Shown here: positions 1 to 12,394 of the stretch, piece by piece
How the letters are laid out: every line of letters begins with the position of its first letter
Numbering within the stretch: the first letter of the stretch is position 1
NCBI GenBank assembly: GCA_022702545.1
Contig: JAHRBC010000001.1
Span: 8,308,001 to 8,372,000 of the forward strand
DNA length: 64,000 bases
Reading direction: 5' to 3'
Origin: Phycomyces nitens
Taxonomy: Eukaryota > Mucoromycota > Mucoromycetes > Mucorales > Phycomycetaceae
Notes under the pieces: model-generated
The model's database searches: none
Seen by the model: the letters and a program-made list of their open reading frames with translations, nothing else
Told to the model about the DNA's origin: nothing
Made by a program: the position numbers and the translations under genes

Positions 1-105
1 AGTAATAAAACTAATAAATATTTCTCTAGTACTTGCAAACAATCGATACAAAGACCCTAAAAATGACTTTGAGATATCACAAGAGGGTCTATTTACTTAT
101 GACCA

Positions 106-366
106 TCACAGCAGATCAGCCTCGTTTGTCTGGAGGATTATCGACCCCAATTTGTTTTTTAGGTAGCTCAAGTACCTGGCCATGGCTTCTTGATCTCCAA
201 TACCACCGCAAATAACTGCCGACATCAAGATGATTGTCTGTAGGATAGTAGACAAAACTACAATAAAGAATAATGCAAATACAAATACAATCCGGGTTTC
301 CTGTACGACTTTTTTTTTAGGGTTTACTTTATGGTTAGAAGTGAACAACGTAAAAGAATATTTCAT
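106..366 (-). CDS. Hypothetical single-span membrane protein, possibly only a first exon
   Basis: I do not recognise this protein. The 86-codon frame opens with a polar, Lys-rich stretch of about 26 residues. One long hydrophobic segment follows (about residues 27-53), then a hydrophilic tail. A donor-like AG|GTACTT lies at 176/175 inside the frame, and only about 100 bases remain before the window edge. The reading frame may therefore be the first exon of a gene running off to the left rather than a complete small protein. The sense strand upstream is GA-rich (about 430-490). Base composition is richer in G+C than the flanking spacer, which supports coding but does not prove it. Confidence 0.35.
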   Translation of the reverse strand: MKYSFTLFTSNHKVNPKKKVVQETRIVFVFALFFIVVLSTILQTIILMSAVICGGIGDQEAMARYLSYLKNKLGSIILQTNEADLL

Positions 367-2730
367 ACATCACGCCACTTGGCTCCTGTCTACCACGCGT
401 TTCGAGGTGTCCGATTAAGCAATTTCTCTCTCTGGGTTCTTTTTTGTTCATTCATTGTCTTTCTCTTTCTCTCTTTCTCTTCTTGATGTCTTTCTGGATC
501 TCCATCTGTTTTTATTTATAATAACAGATCTCATGATGGCTGTGACACAGTCTGTTGAATATTGATAATGCCTTGCACTTTAAGAAGTTGACTTATCACT
601 TTCTTAAATGTACGGATAATACATGTGTAATCTAGACCTTTCCATAAGCCTCATCTTAAATTGGTATAGAATACGAATTTTATACAATCGAGCTGCACAT
701 TTGTTTCGTTGGGAACAAGACCTTGTTCAAGGGGCAATACATACATATATATATATGTATATATACATTAGATATCATTTATTAGCTTTATCTTAATAAA
801 CAATTTTAACTCAAAGTACTAATATTATTCTTTTATTTTAAAAATAATTAATTACATGTCTACTAGGGAGACAAGATTACACATCTTTTTAGTAATTTAA
901 TATATAACAAAATAAAGAATTCTTATTGAAAGCATACAGCATGATGCAATACAATTAAAGTATTTCAATACTCTAAAAAAGAAAAGTTTGATCTTTAAGA
1001 CTTTTAGGCAGGATAAGATTACTCTTGAGCACCTTTTTTTTTGCGATTCTTTAAGAGTCCGTAACCAATAGATTTTTGAACAGTCTACACAATTATTGAT
1101 GGCTGTAAAAATTGCACATGATTTTTTTTAATCTTAAATCCCATCATATCTAATAACCCGAAAAACATTTAGACGCTTGGGAACAAAACGAATAAAAGAA
1201 GTATCTGGTCGGCCTTGAACGAGTGAATTGAAATGACAGAGCTTTAAAGGCATTGGTTATAAAGTAATACAAAGATTCAATCTCGAATACAAGCAAGCCT
1301 AGATTGTTTGACGGTTGATCTCATCCAGTCACTGTAAGCTAGATTGATGAGTATAATTCTAGTTATTTTCACTTTTTGAATAACAAATACAAAGGCTAAT
1401 AATCTTTATTTGCATTGCCACTTGGTATCCTAAACATGCTTGAATGCAATTTGATTAATATTAATATTTAGATTTTGTTTTTTTTTAAAAAATAAAATAA
1501 AATCAACTCGATTACATTGTACTTGTATTGGCTGACAAGGAATGTGAATAGATAAAGACAGAAATAAAAAAAGGGGGTATTTTATGTCTATCCAAAAATA
1601 CATAAAGAAAATACTATTAAAAAATTAATGTCAAGTAATTATATAGTGTTAAAATGAATTCTGGCTGATAACTTTGATGAATATCTTGTAGTCAAAGCTC
1701 TTTTAAAGCCTAGGTTTCCTTTTAATGATCAATACAAGAATATGTCAGTAAGATAATATTCATATTTATACTGCCCAGCAATCAATACTTGACTAATGGC
1801 CATTAGTGATATTCAATTGCCCTTTCTATTATGCTTGTAGATTTCTGTAAAATATAGTTTCCAAGATGGTTTTGCTTTGAATGCATTCTAAATCTACCAT
1901 CCTAAAAACCAAGTGTATCTTTTACGGTTTTTATTCTGTTTGGAATTAGCATTGTAATGTTGGGATTTTATGACCAAAAGTAATCATTGTCTTATATATC
2001 TATGGCCACTATAGAAGAATAGATCACCTTTGTTTGCCAAAATGCTATCAGCATTTATTTCAGGAACTACGGCCAGGTGCAGACAGGCAAAATGTTAAAG
2101 AAATCAGAAAATATGTCATGACATGAAACCAGAGTGAAATTTGCAAGTCTAATTATAAAAGTCTTTTGTTTTGTTTTTTTAGTTAATAAGCTGTATATAA
2201 TTCAACTTTCAAATCCACTAGCCTTTAATTCCAAAAGAATTGTCTCATAGACAGGTAAATCTATGGTATTTCCAAGTCTAGTACAGTGTTTTTCAAGTAT
2301 ATCCATGATTTGATTTAAAAATATTAGAGGGTGATTTTTGGTTCTTCATTTAAAAATGACTTTTAAAATATTTGGTACGTGTAATGTGGGTTCTTGTGGG
2401 TTTCTGTGTCTGCAGTGAATATGAATATAAACATGTGTTTCTAGTAAACTTCTTTAAATCTAGTTTGAATCCTTCAAGGAACAGCCCTTTTTTAAGCTCT
2501 TGATAAAAGGTAAAATCGCGTTAAACCTTTGAGAATCTCTAGAGATATGGCTTACTGATGACGCACTTAAAATACACCAGTCTGTGCCTCTCAGTATCTG
2601 CGGGTGTCTATCTCTCACTCCCTTTCGAAACCAGCCACCTTATTCCGTCACTTATTAACAAGACCTCTTTCTCTCTCTTTCTTTTTATTTTATTTCCTTT
2701 AACCGCCAAATAAGCCAAGAAGGAACAATT
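367..2730. other. Gene-free AT-rich spacer, SEC24 promoter at its right end
   Basis: No reading frame with coding character is visible on either strand. The stretch holds T and A runs and an alternating AT block with a TATATATGTATATATA core near 747-769. The last 100 bases before the SEC24 start are pyrimidine-rich (CTCTCTCTTTCTTT-like at about 2,667-2,690). The same pattern precedes other genes of this window and probably marks the promoter or 5' leader. Confidence 0.5.
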
Positions 2731-5700
2731 ATGGCTCATCAACAGCCACAATACCCAGCCCAACATCCACATCCTCCCCAGGGTCGTCCTCCCATGGGAG
2801 ATCCCAACAGAGCTCGTAGTCCTCAATTGCCGGGACAACCACCCATCAGACCAGTTGGAACACCTCCCCACACAGGTGTCCCTCCTTATCGTCCTACATC
2901 TACTCCCCCTCCCCATGCAGGCACTCCCATAAGACCGGGATTCCCACCTCAGCGTACGGGGTCTGCCCAAGGCTACCATCCCGGTGGCCCTAATCTTGCC
3001 TCTCCCCGTCCTCCAATCGCACCTGGCGCACGGCCCATGATGCGACCCATGAACCCACCCATCTCTGGTCCATTCCCACCAAACCAACAAAGACCTGTCA
3101 TGAGTGCTCCAGTAACACCCCCTGTCATGTCCCAAACCTCTCCTATTATTGCTACTGCTGCCGCTGCTGCTCCAGCTACTGCTTCTGCTCCTCTCTCACC
3201 TACTGTAGCATCACATCACGAACACACGCGTCGCAAGAGAATGTATCCCGAACAGAGCGTGAATGCCTATACAGAAAAGCCTATCCAGTCACCCCAGTAC
3301 CAGGATCCTTCTCAGTTTACGCCTGCCATGACCCCTCCAGCCTATGGCCAGCCTGTTCAGCAACCACAAGCTCCACCAGGATATAGCCAACAGGGCTATG
3401 CTCAACCTGGTTCTCCAGGCTATGCTCAACCAGGCTATGCTCAGCCAGGCTATTCTCAGGCACCTCCATCATACTCACAGGGTTCAGTGCAACAAATGAC
3501 AAATCAGTTTGGAAACATGAACATGGGAGCTCCACCACCTGTAAGTGCTTGGATTGTAAAATGGAATTTAATGTAGACATTGGAGAAGAAAATTGAACTG
3601 TGTATGCTTGTAGATGGCCGCACGTACAGTATCTTTAATGGGAGTCCCTCCCTTTATTGCTGATCTGCATGCTCCCCAGCCTCCAATCCATTTGCCTCCC
3701 AATGTAAGTCAATCGATGCTTGTAGGCAACAGAGAGAGAGAGAAAAGGCAAAAAAAAGATAGATGAATATCATTTCTATCTAGGCATCCATTACGGACTC
3801 ACCTTACGCCAATGCCGATCCTTCTTACATGTGCTCCACTATAAATGCAATCCCTTCGAGCGAAACTCTTCTTAAAAAATCCAGACTTCCTCTTGCACTT
3901 GTATTGGCACCCTACAGAAGAATTCAGGACGGAGATGTAAGGCATTCTAGAGACAACAAAAGGAATTCGCACATTGGTGTCTAATCATATTGATCTATAA
4001 AGGACGAGGTTCCTGTAGTGACAGACTCTGTTATTTCTAGATGTCGTCGCTGTAGAACATATATCAACCCATTCGTTACGTTTGTTGAGGGTGGACAGCG
4101 GTGGAAGTGTAACATGTGCTTCCTTTTGAATGACGGTACGTGGAATGATTTGTGTGGTTAAAGGCATCATGACTTATTTTTGTGTGCCTGCTTTTTTGGT
4201 TTTTGGCTTTAGTTCCTGCCGCATTTGAGTTTGATTCTCAAACACAGCAGCCGGCTGACAAGTGGAAGCGTGCCGAACTCAACTATTCTTGTGTCGAGTT
4301 TGTTGCACCTACTGAATACATGGTAAGGACACAGATACATTGGAAAAAGAAACGTATTGGGGAGTTTTCTTTTTTTTTTAAAGAAAAACAATATATTATA
4401 TAGATACGTCCTCCTCAGGCGCCTGCGTATGTATTTGTAATCGATGTATCATACTCTGCTGTCCAATCAGGCATGCTTGCAACCGCTGCTCGTACTATCC
4501 TGGACTCTCTTGATCGTATTCCTAATGACGAGAAGCGTACAAAGATTGGCTTCATCACAGTCGATAGTTCTCTTCACTTTTACAACCTCAATTCCAACCT
4601 TACTGAACCCCAGATGTTGGTCATGTCTGATCCTGACGATATATTCCTTCCTCAACCCTCTGATCTCTTGGTTGAACTGAGCGAAAGTAAGGCTGTCATT
4701 AGTGCCCTATTGGAGAAGCTGCCCGAGATGTTCAAGGATACACTGGTGGTCACAAATGCGTTGGGAAGTGCTCTTCAGGCTGCCCACAAGATGGTGGTAA
4801 GCATGAGTATGGTTATTGGAATATCAACAAAATAATCAAACACCTCATTTTCTATTGTAGTCTGTCAATGGTGGTAAGATTATCTGTCTTCAATCCACAT
4901 TGCCTACAGTTGGAACCGGTGCATTGAAACCTCGTGAAGATGTGAAGCTTTTGGGAACAGCAAAGGTAAATAATAAAAAAAAGGGATTGTCAAGGGCATT
5001 AGAGCTAAATAATACTTGTATATCTAGGAAACTACCCTGTTGAATGCTGCTTCTCCCTTTTATAAATCATTTGCTGTCGACTGTTCTCGTTCTCAAGTGG
5101 CTTGCGACATGTTGATCTTTGGTGGCCAATACTCTGATGTAGCCACACTCAGTAAGTCTGCCTTGTTAAATATATTGCCAAGTATTGACTATAAAACACA
5201 AAACCAGGCTGTATTCCTCACTATACTGGTGGCCAGACCTACTTTTACCCTGGATTTAATGCCAGTCGTAGCGAAGACGCTCTCAAGTTTGCTCATGAAT
5301 TCTCTGAACTCTTGGCTGAACGTATTGGTCTTGAGGCTGTCATTCGTATCCGTTCCTCGCGTGGTCTTCGCATGAGTGCATTCCACGGAAACTTCTTTAT
5401 CCGCTCTACAGATCTACTTGCTCTTCCCAACGTGCCTCGCGATCAGTCTTACTGTGTCGAGGTTTCAATTGAGGATGACATCAAGACACCAACTGTCTGC
5501 TTCCAGACGGCCTTGCTGCACACAACCTGCTTTGGCGAACGTCGCATTCGAGTTGTCACCCTCTGTTTGCCAGTTACTAACAACATGTCTGAGCTTTATT
5601 CAAGTGTCAACCAGCAGGCTGTAGCTGCCTATCTTGCTAATAAGGGTATGGTTTTGAACAGAGTATTTTTTTTTGGTAACTATCAAAAGGTACTAATATT

Positions 5701-6661
5701 CTCTCTCTGTATTAACATAGGTGTTGAGCGTGCCCTGTCTTCAAAGTTGGATGATGCTCGTGATGCAATTGTGAACAAGTTGATAGATATGATGGGTGTT
5801 TACAAGACCCATGTGTTGGGCTCAGGACATGGTGCCACTCCTCAGTTGACTGCACCAGAGAACATGAAAATGTTGCCTGCTCTTGCGTTTGCATTGATCA
5901 AACACGCAAGTATTCAAACAAGTAGACTAGCATCATGGATCACTAGGCCTAACTCGTGTATGTATATAGGATGCCTTGCGCCAGACATCTCAAATCCCAA
6001 CCGACTTGCGCTCAAATGCAATGAATCTGCTCCGTACCATGCCTATTCAATTACTTCTTCCTTATGTATATCCCAATTTCTACTCTCTGCACAATATGCC
6101 ACCAGAAGTAAGTTGACGAGATTTAATACTTTGAGATAAGGTGCCTAATCCTCCCAACCTGTTTGCAGGCTGGAGAATTGTCAGAAAACGGAGTGGTGTT
6201 CCCTCCTGCAATGAACCTGACAGCAGAGAAACTCGAGGCACATGGTTGTTACTTGCTTGAGACTGGGCAGAATATATATATCTTTGTTGGTCGTGGTGTT
6301 GTTCCCCAGTTGTGCGTCGACTTATTTGACACCAAATCCTATGAAGGATTGCGAGCAGGAAAGGTTACCTTGCCTTCTTTGGAAACCTCTCTCAACAGAA
6401 AGGTCAACCTTTTGATTGCCAAGATCCGTGAAATGCGCCGCGGTAACTACTATCCCCAACTATATCTTATCAAGGAAGATGGCGACCCTGCCTTGAGAAT
6501 GTGGTTCATGTCACACCTCTTGGAAGATCGCACTGACAATGTGATGAGTTACCAGCAATTCCTTCAGCATGTCAAAGACAAGGTAAGAAATGAATTCAGC
6601 AATGTCGATGGGATGATACTAAAGGTAGCATTTGTCTTAGGTTGGCTCGAGTTCGTATTAG
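2731..6661 (+). CDS. SEC24: COPII coat subunit Sec24 (cargo adaptor)
   Basis: Sec24 pairs with Sec23 and selects cargo for ER-to-Golgi vesicles. I join 13 exons: 2731-3540, 3614-3703, 3784-3936, 4003-4135, 4213-4322, 4404-4796, 4861-4965, 5028-5151, 5208-5645, 5721-5905, 5970-6107, 6169-6582, 6641-6661, giving 1,037 residues, a normal family length. Residues 1-300 are Pro/Gln-rich, with GYAQPGY-type repeats near the end of exon 1. A zinc ribbon follows (C365-x2-C368, C387-x2-C390). The trunk begins near 436 ([15 protein letters not shown]), then come the beta-sandwich, helical and gelsolin-like parts ([16 protein letters not shown]). Intron 10 (5906-5969) fits the frame only with a GC donor. 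The last exon holds six codons plus stop. The start is the first ATG after the pyrimidine-rich leader. The 3' end faces the folate gene 119 bases away. Confidence 0.95.
5906..5969 (+). other. GC-AG intron in SEC24
   Basis: Splicing CAC|GCAAGT at 5905/5906 to TATATAG|GAT at 5969/5970 restores the Sec24 helical-domain reading ([19 protein letters not shown]). The nearest GT, two bases later inside the same motif, leaves the wrong phase. A branch-like CTAAC sits at about 5949-5953. Length (64) matches the neighbouring introns. Confidence 0.8.
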
Positions 6662-6780
6662 TTTGATGCCTTTTTAGAGAGGTTCTATTTTTTGTTGATC
6701 CAAGATAGCTTTCATTTGAAAATACATAAATATTGTGATTAGATATGTCTATGTGAATATGATCAACTATAGTATAGATT

Positions 6781-7757
6781 CTAAATGATGATGCCTTGGG
6801 GAGTGATGATACAATCGACCTGCTTGTCAGTTGGTTCCAGGGGAATCTTTCCAATCTCTATGATTTGTTCATCCAATCCTAATGCCACTATAGAATTGTC
6901 TTGTGTCATTATGCTAGTAAAGTGTGTTTAGCGTACCTGTTGTTGGTGGTGGGTTGTCTGTCTTTTGAGCCCATTCATGACACTGTTCAATGTAGCGATC
7001 ATAATAGCTAACATCATTTTAGTATTTTGGCATTCAAGCCATAAATCATCATCATCATCATCTTGTCTTGTTCTTGTCTTTTATCTTACCCTTTTCCATG
7101 GCCAATACGGTTACGAGACCTGTCAAACGCAAGACCTAGAATGATGATAAATATCTATGATTATAAACAATTGATCAATTACCTGGGACTAGAATAAGGT
7201 CAAGGCCATCCGTATCCAGGGCTAATTCAAAGATCAATGATTAAAAACAGGTCAAAGATTGATAGAATTCACACCATTTTCCATCACAGTAGTATGGGGT
7301 GGTTCAGGAATATTCCATTTGTTGATCGGCAGACTCAGAAATTCTTCCAGGCTTTTGATCTTTACCATCTCCATGGAATCCCTAGAGCATCTTGGGACAT
7401 ACAATGCCTTTTCGCCTGGGGGAGAAAATATTTCAATTGAATTAAAAAGAAACAATGACTAATGTGCATTACCAGCACGCAGAATGGAATGAATGATGGG
7501 GTAGGTATCGATTTCACTGTCAGGCAGGCTAATGTATACACTAATGTGGCGACTCTTTTTGTAGGCATCCAAGTTGAACAATTGCTGATGAACAGCCTCG
7601 GCTAAACTCATTGAAATATGGTTTCTGTCAAGTTGGACTCTGTTTTTGGTGATTGCATATCATTATTACATTGAGTCTTGAGCACTGTCGAAGGAATGGT
7701 GCGCAGTTTAGCCCCAACCTCTTTACGTAAAGCACGCTTGAGAGTATTGATGGACAT
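6781..7757 (-). CDS. MTHFS: 5-formyltetrahydrofolate cyclo-ligase (5,10-methenyl-THF synthetase)
   Basis: The enzyme uses ATP to turn 5-formyl-THF into 5,10-methenyl-THF in one-carbon metabolism. Seven exons (7757-7670, 7601-7473, 7415-7275, 7221-7183, 7135-7090, 7007-6937, 6887-6781) give 206 residues, the usual length. The N-terminal KRALRKEVGAKLR is the basic nucleotide-binding start. LPINKWNIPEPP lies mid-protein. The signature GLAFDRSRNRIGHGKG followed by YYDR begins near residue 133 and forms the substrate and phosphate loop. DCIITPQGIII is the normal C-terminus. The join of exons 1 and 2 was chosen because it alone keeps frame and reproduces the family spacing KTQS..YKKSRHISVYIS. The gene is convergent with SEC24. 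The cytosolic or mitochondrial location is not evident. Confidence 0.9.
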
Positions 7758-8072
7758 TTAAATTTAATGAACCAGAAAAATAGTAGTTTTGGACAATAAT
7801 AGGTGTTTTATGAGCAGTGAAAGTCACTCGGGAGATCAAGATTTGGCAGTGGAAATAATTGGATCATTTTGGGCTTAATGATTGTAAATAGAGGACAAAA
7901 GTTTATAAAAAGAAAATGAAATAGATATCGCCTTGGTTCTCTTGTTCTATTCACAACGTATGAATGTCTTTTTTATTTATTTATATATGTTTACCATTTA
8001 TTGAATTGTCAAGACATTCTTATATAGACCAAATATGGTGCTTCATGTAGGCTAATTGTACCATTTGTTCTT

Positions 8073-8905
8073 CTAGACTTCTTTAAGTTCTTTGAATTCT
8101 TTGGGTTCTTTGGGTTCTTCAGGTTTGGCTCGGACAGCTGTCCATTCGGCTGCAGTTTTCACATAATCATCATAGTCTCGCAAATAATGGGACGCAACTT
8201 GTGCATCCTGGCAATTTTAATGGTAAGAATCAATTGCTTAAATATTGACAGGTATGGGAGATGTATATATATGCAAATATACATGTATTGTTGCCATCAT
8301 TAATTATTTAGCCATCTTACCTGGGGATCATCAGGCACAGGGGAGGAAAGGAGAATGATAAGGGACAAAAGAGAGGCCTTGATCGTCATGATCGGAGACC
8401 AGCCATCCTTGAGAATATCCATACAAATCGCACCCTAGGATTGAATTCAGCAAGACATCTAGAGTTACGGGAAAGCTTACTGTTTGTGAGCTGATATTAG
8501 GATGGTAGATTGGGGTGATGAACTTGAGCTTTGTAGGCTTAAAGGGAAAATCATCCTAAGATCATCAAACTAGTCAGCATTAATCATTCTCTAGAATATC
8601 CAGAGAGCTTACAGCCAGTCGCATATCTACTTTGAATCTTCCGCCTAGATAAAATTTGATTTTACTGTTATTGTGTAAAGTAAAAGACACCAAGAATACC
8701 TTCATAGGGTGTATCTCTTGGTCCAGAGATTGTGGCAATGAAGTGTCCTTTTTGGAATGATTAATAAATGTGAATTGGCTGCTAATAAGCAATCAGGTAT
8801 TTTACCAAGCGTGTCTCCTGGCTCAATGTCAATATCTGCAGCCTTGTCATCCATTACATCCTTGTACTCTCTCTTGATGCGTAACAGCATTTTATTCAAA
8901 GGCAT
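8073..8905 (-). CDS. UBC1: Ubiquitin-conjugating enzyme E2, Ubc1/UBE2K-like without UBA
   Basis: An E2 enzyme carries ubiquitin as a thioester on its active cysteine. Six exons (8905-8806, 8747-8700, 8644-8613, 8555-8481, 8434-8321, 8207-8073) encode 167 residues. The UBC fold is complete: N-terminal helix [12 protein letters not shown], then [10 protein letters not shown], the HPN motif in [13 protein letters not shown] with the active Cys at residue 89, and the EPDDPQ-like PVPDDPQDAQVA segment. The nearest relatives by pattern are yeast Ubc1 and human UBE2K (HPNISSVTGAICLDILK). Both carry a C-terminal UBA domain, whereas this protein ends in a short charged [15 protein letters not shown] tail. 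The missing UBA is either real or lies on an exon I do not see. The gene runs in the same direction as the folate gene. Confidence 0.88.
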
Positions 8906-11900
8906 GGTGGAAATGTAGTTGAAAGAAGGTAAACGTCACTAATTTTTATAAAGTTTGATTTAAATATATTCAAAAAGTACATGATTGTAATATTCTTGGT
9001 ATTATTATTTTTGGTTATAAAATCAATCATCTTGACCTATTTCTTTTCAGTTCCCCCCTTTTTATTATATATATATATATATTGATGTGTCTTTGACAAA
9101 TAAAAGCCATCTCTATTCAAAGAAACCTTTTAATATGTCGCAATTAACCTGCTTTGAATGTATATATATAAAAATAAAGTAATAAGAATGGCAAAATAAT
9201 ATAGTCTATATGATTAGGTTAATTTATTAAACTGGCAACGAATCATTAGTATAAACTTTATCCTCAAGGCAGTATCTGCAATGTATTCGAGTACAAGAAA
9301 TCAAACTTTTTCTAGAGTATGATTGCCTAGAGAAATATTTTTAGTCTTGTTATCATGGCAACCTTTAAGCCACTTTTTTTTTTTTTACTTGAACTTGTAA
9401 AAATAAAATAAAAGCTACAGACCAAACAAATGAAACTTGGCAAGACCATGAGTGCTTTACGCTTAGACTATAGTTTGAAATCGTCTTCAAGCCACAATGT
9501 AAGGAACTGATTGTGGATAGGATGCTTAGAATTTGCGTGCTCAGCATAGCCATTATTTCCTAAACATGGGTTTTTTATCAAACAGAAATATTTCCTTGTT
9601 GGTGCTATTCTTAAACAGACCTTTTAATATACAAAATGATAGTAAATGATTAGATTATGAGTTTCTATAGGAAATTATGTAGAAAAATAAAGTAGATGTT
9701 GTAATGAATGGATACTTTTTGTGCCATTAGCAAGATTGCGTTAAAAAAATATATAGTCAGGAAGGTTGAGTGACTGAAAGGTCTTGGAACTCCTTAATAA
9801 ATCCAATGAATAGGTGGGCTGCTAGATGATGTATTTTGAGAATGAGCAAGATAGTAACAGACACCCTCAAATTGTTCTAATGAATTTATAGTGATTGTTA
9901 CGTTCGACATTAGTAAAGTCTTGTTTGAGTAAGCTTTATCAAAAAAAAAAAAAAAACAACATCAACGATTCTTGTATCGATTTGATTTAAACCATGCCTT
10001 TTTATTGTATTCCCTCTTTAAATTTTCCTTCTCTCTGCAGTTATGAAACTTGTTTATTGATAGAATATTAAGACCAGTCAGAATATGTGTAAGAATATAA
10101 GAAAATGATACCAAACTATGGTTGTTGGCTTATGAAAAGCAATAAGCTGTTCCAAGAGTTTCTCAAAGTAGGAGAAACAAAAAATGAATAGCATGCCAAG
10201 GACAATTAAAGGCAGCATTTTTGTTTCGTGGTTAACTTTGGCATTTATAAACATTGTTATATGACTGTATAAATAGCACATTCAACAAAGTCTGCAAGTA
10301 TGGTCGACTTGTATATCACTGGATATTTCTCAAGTGCTCAACTGAAACAGAAAGTGTCAAATATTGAAGTGTTGAAGACCGAATGAGAGCAATAACAGCT
10401 TATTTTACGTTTATCAATACATGATAATAGTAAAAATAAGCCAAAGTATATATGAATAAAATCTTTGGCGGCAAGTCATACATGAATCTAATACTAATTT
10501 CAATTATATTTTGAAAATATGCCTCTTGTTCCTGTCAAGATACATTTATATATTTTTCCAGAAAGGAGAAATATAGTGATAATACATGTCCAAACCAAAT
10601 AACCAAAACCATGTAATATTTATTTCTGAGCAAGTTATTCTCCAAAAAAAAAGAAGTGTAAAAACAAACTAATAACTATCTCTTGGACTTTAACAAATTT
10701 GTTTCTGGAGTCTGACATAATTTTGAATCTAATGGTACGGGTATGTAATACCATTTCATATCATTGAAATTGCAATTTACGGCACATTTAGTTCAATCTT
10801 TGTCAGATATTTCTCTTATTCTATCTCCAAGACATAGAGGAACAGGCAGCACATAAGATATAAATAGCTGCCTATTTTGCGCACAAATAATACAATGGGC
10901 TAGACCATGCTATTAATACTACGATTTTCTGTATTGAATAATTAGATTCCTCATTTTAACATCATCATCACATTACTTTAAATCCAAATCTGAACAATTA
11001 CCACTTGTTGTACCAATAAACCCTTCTTATCTTTTGCCTGGCCATAATCTACATGTACTTTTTACTCTATTTTAAAGAAAGTGTCCCAATAGCTTCTAAA
11101 TAAAATGTAGCATGTTCAACTCATTATGGACCAATATGTTTCAAATATGACTTTTTAATTGCATTGATACTTATGGTTTTGTTAGCTTAGCAACACAGTA
11201 CTTGATGATCGTAATTTACTTTGAAGACTTGTGAACAGTCGTCTTTATTTTATATATCTACATATTCTATTCATTTCACCAACTCCAAAAGTATAATATA
11301 AAGGCCTTGGGGTTTTATACAATTTGAATTTTTGGGCATCATGTTGTCTACCCAATATATTTTAGTATAATTCCTAGAGGCATTATCTTTATGTCGTTGA
11401 ACAAATACTAGACTTTGTGGGCCCAGTGTCAAGAGGCTTTTAGTTTTTTTTCTGGTGCAAAAAGGCTGCCTTGCTTTTTACCCTATGAATTTGATAAAAA
11501 TTAAAATAAGTTTTTTTATTTTATTTTATTAGCCTTTGTATCTACCATGGAATAAATTATCAATCGTTCTAGATTGCAAAAACTGCCATTTGGTTTGGAA
11601 TATGGGTGCCGGTTCAAGCATAGTCATTACTGGACATTTCTCAGTCCATTTAAGAGAGTGGCTGTCTTGCAAAGAAAGATTGCCAAAAGGCTTCACTTTC
11701 AAGGGCGACCAAGATATTTACTAATAAGCCATCTAGCTTATATTCATTATCTGCCCAAAAGCCAATATTGATTGACTGACTGATTATATTATTACTTTTA
11801 AAAAGAAAGTTTAAATGGTATAGTATAAAAGCAAGCTTTGGAGTTGATCATTATCACAAGTCTGATTTAATACTTGTTTTTACATAGTCCAGACCGCTGT

Positions 11901-12394
11901 GAGTGTACCAATATGGCCACCATGTTAATCTATAGAATCTCCATTCCAAAATAACAAAGAACAATAATAACAATGACAATCTCTCTTATATAAAACATTT
12001 ATCATTTCTGGTGTTTCAAATATGATATTTTTCATTTTCAAAAAAGTTCAAACATTATAGCGGGAGTGCAAAAAAAAACAGGTGCATATAGAGACTCTCG
12101 AAGGACAATTCAGTATTCCAGGTCTATCGTACTTGCTCTGGCTTTTCAGTCAAAAGAACCAAAAAAAAAGAGAGAAATCAAAGACAATAAGATAGTTCAC
12201 GCGTACTCAGATTCCAATCAACCCCGAATCATTTCTTCATTAAAAAGAGAGCTTCACCAATCTCATCTATTCCCCTTGCCCATTTGTTTGGCTTGTCGAA
12301 CATCCAAAGAAAAAAATCAATCTCGAGCAAGTTACAGACATTAAAAAGGTACGTAATCTCATGTGGAGCGCGTCTCTAACCAAATCCCTCAGTA
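8906..12394. other. 3.5-kb gene-free spacer upstream of TUP1
   Basis: AT-rich sequence with homopolymer runs (for example a run of As near 9,943-9,957) and no frame with homology that I recognise. Small frames at about 10,078-10,281 (-) and 11,536-11,771 (+) have no coding character. The right end probably holds the TUP1 promoter and leader. A possible short 5' UTR intron (12,349-12,392, GTACGT..CTCAG, with CTAAC near its end) closes two bases before the TUP1 start. At 44 bases it is shorter than the other introns here, so this is only a suggestion. Confidence 0.45.

Noticed and set aside
2608..3135. 175-codon minus-strand frame opposite SEC24 exon 1
   Set aside because: Antisense shadow of the Pro-rich SEC24 N-terminus, with implausible Trp/Arg/Ser-rich composition.
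7620..7668. Alternative 30-50-base first introns in the folate gene
   Set aside because: Only the 68-base intron ending at 7,602 restores both frame and the family spacing.
11536..11771. Small overlapping plus-strand frames upstream of TUP1
   Set aside because: Two frames of equal quality overlap, with no conserved motif and no splice context.
12066..12344. 92-codon frame just upstream of TUP1 as a gene
   Set aside because: No domain, low-complexity basic content; at most an upstream open frame in the leader.
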